Shown in pieces: positions 5,517-10,233 of a stretch of DNA of 10,233 nt. A program made the translations under genes and the position numbers. The notes below the pieces were generated by a model. It was given only the letters and a program-made list of their open reading frames with translations, did not search any database and was not told the DNA's origin. Source of the DNA: a bacterium. Its GTDB lineage: Bacteria; Planctomycetota; J058; JAJDCP01. Location of the stretch: assembly GCA_030428695.1 (NCBI GenBank), contig JAUIEM010000367.1, positions 1 to 10,233 on the forward strand, read 5' to 3'. Every line of letters begins with the position of its first letter. Positions within the stretch are counted from its first letter, which is position 1.

Positions 5517-7316
5517 ATGAGCGAAGACGAGGTGCCGACAGAGCTGAGCTTCCGCGGCGTGCTCCCTCGGGCCTCCGCGTTGCAGAGCGGCCTGTCGACG
5601 ATCCGCCCGCAGCGGGGAGACGACCGCAGCCTCGACAGCCTGCCGACCCTGACCCTGCGCAACGAGGGGGCTCCGAAACCCTACCTCGAGCTGCTCGGGG
5701 AGCTCGGGGAAGGGGGCACCGCGGTCGTCCACCTCGCCGAGCAGATCCCCCTCGGCCGCCGGGTCGCCGTCAAGAGCCTGAAGACGGACGGACAGAGCGT
5801 CGCGCTCCTGCACGAGGCGCGCATCACGGGCCGGCTCGAGCACCCCAACGTCGTCCCGGTGTACACCCTCGGCCAGAACGCCGACGGCGTCCCGATGCTG
5901 GTGATGAAGCGGGTGGAAGGCCGCTCCTGGCGGGCGCAGCTGGTCGCCGACTGGCGCGAGGGCGGGCTGCCGGTGCCCGCGCTGCGGCGCCACGTCGAGA
6001 TCCTGATGCAGGTGTGCAACGCGGTCTCCTTCGCGCACAGCAAGGGCGTCGTCCACCGGGACCTCAAGCCCGAGAACGTGATGCTCGGCGCCTTCGGCGA
6101 GGTCTACGTCCTCGACTGGGGCATCGCCGTCGCGACCGAGGACGGACCCCGCGTGTTGCACGCCGACGAGCTGGCCGGCACGCCTGCCTACATGGCGCCG
6201 GAGATGGCGTCCGGTGAGCTGGCGGCGATCGGTCCGCACACCGACGTCTACCTGCTCGGCGCGATCCTCCACGAGCTGCTTGTCGGCGCGCCGCGGCACA
6301 CCGGCCGCGGCCTGGGTGAGATCATCGCGAGCGTGCTCTCCTCGCGTGTCTTCTCCTACCCGGCCACCGTCCCCGCCGAGCTGGTCGCGGTCTGCCTGCG
6401 GGCGACGGCCTTCCGTCCCGCGCAGCGCTTCCCGAGCGTCGAGGCCCTGCGCGAAGCGCTCGGCGCCTACCTCTCCCACGCCTCCTCCCGGGCCCTCGCC
6501 CACGAGGCCGAGCAGCGCATCGCCGCGGTCGAGGCAGGGGAAGCGGACCGCGAGCGCATCGCCGAGTGCCGCTTCGCCGTGCGCCTCGCCCTGCAGGAGT
6601 GGCCGGAGAACCCGGAGGCTCTCGCCTGCGCGCAGCGCCTGCAGCTCGCCCTCGCCCGGCGGGAGATCGCGCGGGGCGAGCTCGCGGCCGCCGAGGAGCT
6701 GCTCGCCGATGTCGACGCGCCGGAGGACCTGCTCGCGGCGCTCGAGGAGCTGCGGGCGCGGCGGGTCGCGGAGCGCCGCGAGCTCGCGCGGTTGCAGCGC
6801 CTCGAGTTCGACAGCGACCTCGACGTCGGCAGCCGCTGGCGGGCGACGGTCGTGCTGGTGCTCGCGTGCGGCTTCGCGCTGATCCCGATCGTCGCCTGGT
6901 GGGGGATGAACGAAGGCTGGTACCCGCCGCCGGAGGGGGAGATCGTGATCCTGCCGGTGTTCGCGGCCCTGTTCTTCGCGGCCGCGGCCTGGTGGAAGCG
7001 CGCGATCTTCCTGCGCAACGCGGCGAACCGCCGGCTGGTCGCCTGCCTGATCGCGACCTTCGCCTGCCTGCTCCTGCACCGCCTGATCGCCCTGCGCCAC
7101 GGCGTGCCGGTGCGCGAGATCTTCGGCCAGGAGGTCTCGGTGCTGTTCGCGATCGCGACGACGATGACGATCTGCCTCGACCGCCGGCTGGTGTGGTCGG
7201 CGCTGTGCTTCTTCGTCAGCGGCGTGGTGATCGCCCTCTGGCCCGCCGCCTCGATGCCCGCTCTCGGCCTGGGGGTCGGGGCGGCGCTGTTCTCGATGTG
7301 GAAGGTCTGGCGGTAG
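5517..7316 (+). CDS. Hanks-type Ser/Thr protein kinase with DWG motif, helical middle and six-helix membrane tail
   Basis: A 599-residue membrane kinase. The ATG at 5517 has AAGGAG nine nt upstream. After a 55-residue polar leader, the kinase domain runs about 56-320: Gly loop GELGEGGTAV (61-70), VAVK with Lys86, a candidate alpha-C glutamate Glu100, catalytic loop HRDLKPEN (180-187) with Asp182, Asp200 in DWG (in place of DFG), and GTPAYMAPE (221-229). All residues needed for catalysis are present, so it is probably active. Residues 325-435 are Glu/Arg/Leu-rich helices, possibly coiled-coil or TPR-like. Six hydrophobic segments follow near 441-463, 475-493, 506-526, 538-554, 559-575 and 580-597. 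There is no PASTA or other extracellular sensor domain; the membrane bundle itself may sense or anchor. It is divergent from the carbonic anhydrase and convergent with the lipoprotein gene. Targets are unknown. Confidence 0.92.
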   Translation: MSEDEVPTELSFRGVLPRASALQSGLSTIRPQRGDDRSLDSLPTLTLRNEGAPKPYLELLGELGEGGTAVVHLAEQIPLGRRVAVKSLKTDGQSVALLHEARITGRLEHPNVVPVYTLGQNADGVPMLVMKRVEGRSWRAQLVADWREGGLPVPALRRHVEILMQVCNAVSFAHSKGVVHRDLKPENVMLGAFGEVYVLDWGIAVATEDGPRVLHADELAGTPAYMAPEMASGELAAIGPHTDVYLLGAILHELLVGAPRHTGRGLGEIIASVLSSRVFSYPATVPAELVAVCLRATAFRPAQRFPSVEALREALGAYLSHASSRALAHEAEQRIAAVEAGEADRERIAECRFAVRLALQEWPENPEALACAQRLQLALARREIARGELAAAEELLADVDAPEDLLAALEELRARRVAERRELARLQRLEFDSDLDVGSRWRATVVLVLACGFALIPIVAWWGMNEGWYPPPEGEIVILPVFAALFFAAAAWWKRAIFLRNAANRRLVACLIATFACLLLHRLIALRHGVPVREIFGQEVSVLFAIATTMTICLDRRLVWSALCFFVSGVVIALWPAASMPALGLGVGAALFSMWKVWR

Positions 7317-7318
7317 GG

Positions 7319-7363
7319 GGTGGCCACCGCTCCGCTGGTCGCGGGCACGGGTGGGATGCCCGC
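7319..7363. terminator. Possible bidirectional terminator between convergent genes
   Basis: The 52-nt gap between the kinase stop and the lipoprotein stop contains the palindrome GGTGGCCACC (7319-7328) and the hairpin GCGGGCA (7341-7347) / TGCCCGC (7357-7363) with a 9-nt loop. Placement fits a shared terminator, but no T-tract follows on either strand, so classical intrinsic termination is doubtful. Confidence 0.4.
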
Positions 7364-7368
7364 AGAGC

Positions 7369-9357
7369 TCAGAACATCCCGTGCGCCCGCCCGAACCAGT
7401 ACGGCAGCAGCAGGTCCAGCCCCGGCGCCTGGAAGGTGTCCGGCCAGGTGCCGTCGAGGTCGAAGGGCGAGCGCTGCCACAGGTAGTCCGCGTAGCGCCG
7501 CCGCTCGACGGGCAGGGGCACGGCCGCGATGATCTCCGGCGGCTTGCTCGGGTCGAGGAAGTGGAACAGCGTCTGGGGAATCTGCGGATCGAGACTGTTG
7601 GCGACCGCGTAGCCCCTCCGCGGGCGCGCGGCCCAGCGCTGCAGGCCGGTCTCGACCTCCGGGCCGAGCGCGGTCGCCGCGGGCGGGACCGCCATCGCGT
7701 AGACCGCGTCGAACCAGGCGTTCTGGTGGTGGGCGAGGGCGGCGCGCTCGAGGCGCAGGATCTTCAGGTACTCGCGGTAGCGGTCCGGGTCGGTCTCGAC
7801 CTCGCACAGGTTGACGAGGTTGTCGTGCAGGAGGTTGAACTTGTAGTACTCCTCGTGCGTGTTCAGGGTCCCGAACCAGGCGGGGAACCAGGCGACCGCG
7901 AGCAGCGGCGCCCAGGCGTCGAATTCCCCGCCCCAGCGCGTTGGCAGGGCGCGCTTGCCGTTCTGCAACAGGGCGAGCATCGCGAGGGGGTTCTGGGCGA
8001 AGCTCGCGGACAGCGTGATGCCGTCGTTCTCGAAGGCGCTCCAGCCGGAGACATGCAGGTACGTGAGCAGGCGGTCGATCAGGCCGGCGGCGCGGCCCTC
8101 GAGGGCGGGGAAGGCCTCGAGCACCCGGCCGAGGCCGAGCACCACGCCGATGTACTGGTCGCGCGAGACGTCGTCGAGGCCGATGTAGCTGCCGCCGGGC
8201 AGGGTCGCGACGAACATCCGCGGGTCGTTGTAGAGCGGCGCCGCGTAGGGCGAGGCGAGGGGAAAGGCGACGCGCGAGAGCTGGCCCTGGGGCGAGACGT
8301 CCAGGCAGCGGGTCAGCGCCGTCAGGATCTCGTCCGCCCGCGCCTCGAGGGCCGGGTCGGGGGCGACCTTGGCGCGGTAGGCGAGGGCGGCGAGGAAGTG
8401 GCCGGTCCAGAAGGCCGAGTCCCCCTGGCCCCAGTAGGCCTGCACGTTGCCGCTGCCGTAGGCGGGGTCGTCGAGGTTCGCCTCGAAGACCATGCCGGCG
8501 AAGAAGTTGTCGCGCAGCAGCGCGGTCTCGACCGCGACGGCCAGGGACTCGAGGTCGACCCGCGGGCCGGTGAAGGGCGTCGGGTTTCCGCCGAGGCCCA
8601 GGGCCGGTCCGGGGGAAGCGGAGAGCGCGCCGAGCTGCGCGGTCAGGTCGACGACCAGCGCGTCGAGCTCGTCGCGGACGAAGGCGTCGAGCAGCGGGCG
8701 CACGGTGCTGAGCAGGGGCCCGGCGAGGAAGTGGCTCGAGCTGACGTCGAGCTGGAGGGCGATCTGCGGCGCGCCGAAGTGCAGGATGGCGGGGCGCAAC
8801 GGGTCGCTGGTGTCGACCTCGACGCTCTGCTCGACGCGCAGGCCGCGGATCGCGACCGCCACGTCGATGGTCTGGGTGATCGTCGCCGAGCCGCCGAACA
8901 GCGAGGCGTCCAGGCCGACCTCCAGGTCGAGCTCCCAGCCCGTGGGAGCGGCGGGCAGGGCGAGGCTGAGCCGCTCGCTGGCGCCGCTGGAGGCCGAGAA
9001 GGCGGGCGGGTCGGCGAGGGTGTGTCCGGTGAGGGTGACGCTGCCGACCGCGAAGCCCGAGCCCCCCTTGCCGACCATGCCCTGCAGCTTCTCGTCGAGC
9101 AGGCCGCCGAGGTAGTCGCTCAGGCGCGGCCAGGAGCGCACGATCGAGGCGTTCCACAGGGCGACCGCCGCGCTGTCGGCGCGCAGGGCCTCGGGCTGCG
9201 GGGCGGCGGCCAGGGCCGCGAGCGCCGCCTGCCAGTGGGCGGGCTGGGCGGGAGCGCTCGACGCGGGCGTGGCGGAGCTTCCGCCGGAGCTTCCGCCGGA
9301 GTCCTGGCAGCCGAGGCAGAGCAGCAGGCACAGGGGAAGGGCGAGGGCGCGGTTCAT
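7369..9357 (-). CDS. Large lipoprotein: possible lipid-binding (TULIP-like) N-terminal half plus alpha/alpha-toroid-like C-terminal half
   Basis: A 662-residue protein of no recognised named family. The ATG at 9355-9357 overlaps the repressor stop as ATGA, with GGAGGA upstream. The signal MNRALALPLCLLLCLG ends at lipobox Cys17, followed by a low-complexity Gly/Ser/Ala/Pro linker. Residues about 75-245 alternate amphipathic strands (FAVGSVTLTGHTL, LSLALPA, WELDLEVGLDASLFGG, IDVAVAIRGLRV, IALQLDVSSSHF) with a terminal amphipathic helix (LLSTVRPLLDAFVRDELDALV), which resembles BPI/TULIP-type lipid-binding folds; this is a fold guess, not a family match. Residues about 265-660 are helical with aromatic- and Asp-rich turns (VQAYWGQGDSAFWTGHFLAAL, GSYIGLDDVSRDQYIGVVLGL, HEEYYKFNLLHDNLVNL), as in alpha/alpha toroids of glycosidases or terpenoid cyclases. 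Coupling to a PsrA-like repressor favours a lipid- or envelope-related role. Confidence 0.8.
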   Translation of the reverse strand: MNRALALPLCLLLCLGCQDSGGSSGGSSATPASSAPAQPAHWQAALAALAAAPQPEALRADSAAVALWNASIVRSWPRLSDYLGGLLDEKLQGMVGKGGSGFAVGSVTLTGHTLADPPAFSASSGASERLSLALPAAPTGWELDLEVGLDASLFGGSATITQTIDVAVAIRGLRVEQSVEVDTSDPLRPAILHFGAPQIALQLDVSSSHFLAGPLLSTVRPLLDAFVRDELDALVVDLTAQLGALSASPGPALGLGGNPTPFTGPRVDLESLAVAVETALLRDNFFAGMVFEANLDDPAYGSGNVQAYWGQGDSAFWTGHFLAALAYRAKVAPDPALEARADEILTALTRCLDVSPQGQLSRVAFPLASPYAAPLYNDPRMFVATLPGGSYIGLDDVSRDQYIGVVLGLGRVLEAFPALEGRAAGLIDRLLTYLHVSGWSAFENDGITLSASFAQNPLAMLALLQNGKRALPTRWGGEFDAWAPLLAVAWFPAWFGTLNTHEEYYKFNLLHDNLVNLCEVETDPDRYREYLKILRLERAALAHHQNAWFDAVYAMAVPPAATALGPEVETGLQRWAARPRRGYAVANSLDPQIPQTLFHFLDPSKPPEIIAAVPLPVERRRYADYLWQRSPFDLDGTWPDTFQAPGLDLLLPYWFGRAHGMF
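9274..9297 (-). repeat. Two tandem 12-bp units coding for Gly-Gly-Ser-Ser linker
   Basis: GGAGCTTCCGCC occurs twice in a row on the plus strand. On the minus strand it encodes the Gly/Ser linker just after the lipidated cysteine of the large lipoprotein. It is a simple linker duplication. Confidence 0.7.
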
Positions 9358-9983
9358 GTCGGTTCCTCCGGAAATCTCTCGCCGGCGCGCAGCCCCGCGG
9401 CGCCGAAGTCGACCAGGCGGGCGAGCATGGTCTCGTCGTCGTCGCGGTCGACGCGGCCGCCGGACAGGAGCGGGACCTCCTGCCAGCTGGTCCAGCTGAA
9501 GTGCAGGGCGCCGACGATGAAGTGCACCCGCCAGTAGAGCTCCCGGGTGGAGGCCTGGGGAAGGGCGCGCGGCAAGGTCTGGCGCAGGGTGGTGATCAGG
9601 GTCTCGAAGGCGGTGTCGCGGTAGATCAGCGCGCGGGTCTCGTCGGACTCGACCTGCATGCGGCCGAGCAGGCGCATGAAGTCGGGATGCTCGCGGAACA
9701 TCCCGAAGGCCGGCCGCAGGAAGGCGCGCAGGATCTCCTCGAGACTCGGTGTCTCGGCCCGCTCGGCGAGCGCGCGCAGGCCCTCGATGCGGGCGGCGTT
9801 GAGCGGGCGCATGCGGCGGGCGCACACGGCCTGCAGGAGCGCGTGCTTGTTCCCGAAGTGGTAGTGGATCGCGGCGGTGTTCGCGCCGGCCGCGCCGGTG
9901 ATCTCGCGCACGGTGCTCGCGAGGCCGCGCTCGGCGAAGAGGCGCTCGGCGGCGTCCATCAGGGCGGTGCGGGTGTCGGACAT
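9354..9983 (-). CDS. TetR/AcrR-family transcriptional repressor, PsrA-like
   Basis: A 209-residue DNA-binding regulator. ATG at 9981-9983 (MSDTRTALMDAAERLF) was chosen over the upstream in-frame ATG at 10028: GGAG precedes it, its N-terminus matches the family, and the upstream start would lie within the operator region. The N-terminal TetR domain (about 4-50) contains the helix-turn-helix TVREITGAAGANTAAIHYHFGNK. The ligand domain has PDFMRLLGRM and ELYWRVHFIVGALHFS, which resembles the C-terminal domain of Pseudomonas PsrA, a fatty-acid-responsive regulator. A CAAAC-N4-GTTTC site, matching the published PsrA-type consensus as I remember it, lies in its own promoter region. It overlaps the lipoprotein start by 4 nt (ATGA), so that gene is the likely co-regulated target along with the repressor itself. 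The natural ligand is probably a lipid or acyl-CoA, by inference only. Confidence 0.92.
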   Translation of the reverse strand: MSDTRTALMDAAERLFAERGLASTVREITGAAGANTAAIHYHFGNKHALLQAVCARRMRPLNAARIEGLRALAERAETPSLEEILRAFLRPAFGMFREHPDFMRLLGRMQVESDETRALIYRDTAFETLITTLRQTLPRALPQASTRELYWRVHFIVGALHFSWTSWQEVPLLSGGRVDRDDDETMLARLVDFGAAGLRAGERFPEEPT

Positions 9984-10014
9984 CGGGCGCTCCGGGGGTA
10001 TCGCTCTGCCGTGC

Positions 10015-10055
10015 AGTGTATCAAACAAACGCTTGTTTCAAACGTTTGTTTTGAT
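10015..10055 (-). promoter_or_regulatory. tetR promoter with overlapping PsrA-type operators
   Basis: Read on the minus strand there is TTGAAA (10036-10041) and TACACT (10015-10020) with a 15-nt spacer, a plausible but short-spaced sigma70-type promoter about 30 nt upstream of the repressor ATG. Overlapping it are CAAAC-N4-GTTTC (10026-10039), the perfect palindrome CAAACGTTTG (10039-10048) and a larger inverted repeat ATCAAACAAACG (10020-10031) with CGTTTGTTTTGAT (10043-10055, one extra T). Position and symmetry imply autorepression by the TetR protein. Confidence 0.7.
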
Positions 10056-10233
10056 CGAAGATGTCGATGGGATTCTTGCGTTCGGGGCAAGTACCGCGAC
10101 GCATACCGGTCCCCGGGGAACGAGGTGTTTGTTGGCTTGTTGATGCCCCCCTGTGAGTCCCCCGGTGGGGGACCACCGTTTCGCGTGCAACACTGTCGGA
10201 GGTTGGGCGACCATCGCCCTGATTGCGCCACCT
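10056..10233 (-). repeat. Core repeat, copy 2 (inverted relative to 2447-2616, runs off the right edge)
   Basis: The reverse complement matches 2447-2573 at 119 of 127 positions (10107-10233). It then matches loosely, with a short insertion, to about 10056, directly against the operator of the repressor gene. The GGGCGA-TGG-TCGCCC and GTCCCCC-ACC-GGGGGAC hairpins and the CCTCGTTCCCCGGGG segment are all preserved. Everything corresponding to 2617-3064 of copy 1 is missing, so this copy is truncated or the module is shorter here. Its 5' part lies beyond the window. Confidence 0.9.

Noticed and set aside
6467..9331. Very long minus-strand open frame covering the kinase tail and the lipoprotein gene
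   Set aside because: It is the wrong frame of both real genes, Arg/Pro-rich, without a domain or signal peptide. The lipobox protein in the neighbouring frame has a proper start and ATGA overlap.
7351..9537. Long plus-strand open frame opposite the lipoprotein gene
   Set aside because: Shadow of the minus-strand gene, with composition dominated by Val/Gly/Glu/Arg and no motif.
9984..10028. Upstream ATG of the repressor as true start (15 extra residues)
   Set aside because: It falls inside the palindromic operator and promoter region, lacks a ribosome site, and the extra residues do not resemble a TetR N-terminus.

Overview
This is a GC-rich chromosomal window of six protein genes plus a large non-coding, repeat-like element. 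Two genes encode lipoproteins, one encodes an exported beta-helix protein with a Cys/Arg-rich C-terminal tail, and one encodes a Hanks-type Ser/Thr kinase with a DWG motif and a polytopic membrane tail. Together these suggest a Gram-negative-type bacterium of the Myxococcota or Planctomycetota kind. That placement is inference from gene style; no rRNA or marker gene is present.

Layout. Positions 3-1289 (+) hold the C-terminal part of a fold-type III PLP decarboxylase, cut by the left edge. Positions 1342-2265 (+) hold a short serine/threonine dehydratase that closely resembles the animal SDS enzyme. Positions 2281-3064 hold no credible gene. This stretch is bounded by 21-bp perfect inverted repeats and contains many strong hairpins, four of which carry the same 9-nt loop, GAGG(A/T)ACGA. 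Its core (about 2447-2616) recurs in inverted orientation at the right edge (10056-10233). G.U pairs in the stems favour a plus-strand RNA. Positions 3138-4538 (-) and 4635-5390 (-) encode a right-handed beta-helix surface protein and an alpha-carbonic anhydrase lipoprotein. Positions 5517-7316 (+) encode the membrane kinase, divergent from the carbonic anhydrase. Positions 7369-9357 (-) and 9354-9983 (-) are a translationally coupled pair: a PsrA-like TetR repressor followed by a large lipoprotein. Operator-like palindromes of the PsrA type lie upstream of the repressor.

How the parts may work together. The decarboxylase and dehydratase may form an amino-acid catabolic unit. The TetR-lipoprotein pair looks like a self-regulated lipid-responsive envelope operon. 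The carbonic anhydrase, beta-helix protein and kinase are envelope functions with no evident shared pathway. The feature most likely to be undescribed is the hairpin-rich element. It could be a structured RNA, a non-autonomous mobile repeat, or both.
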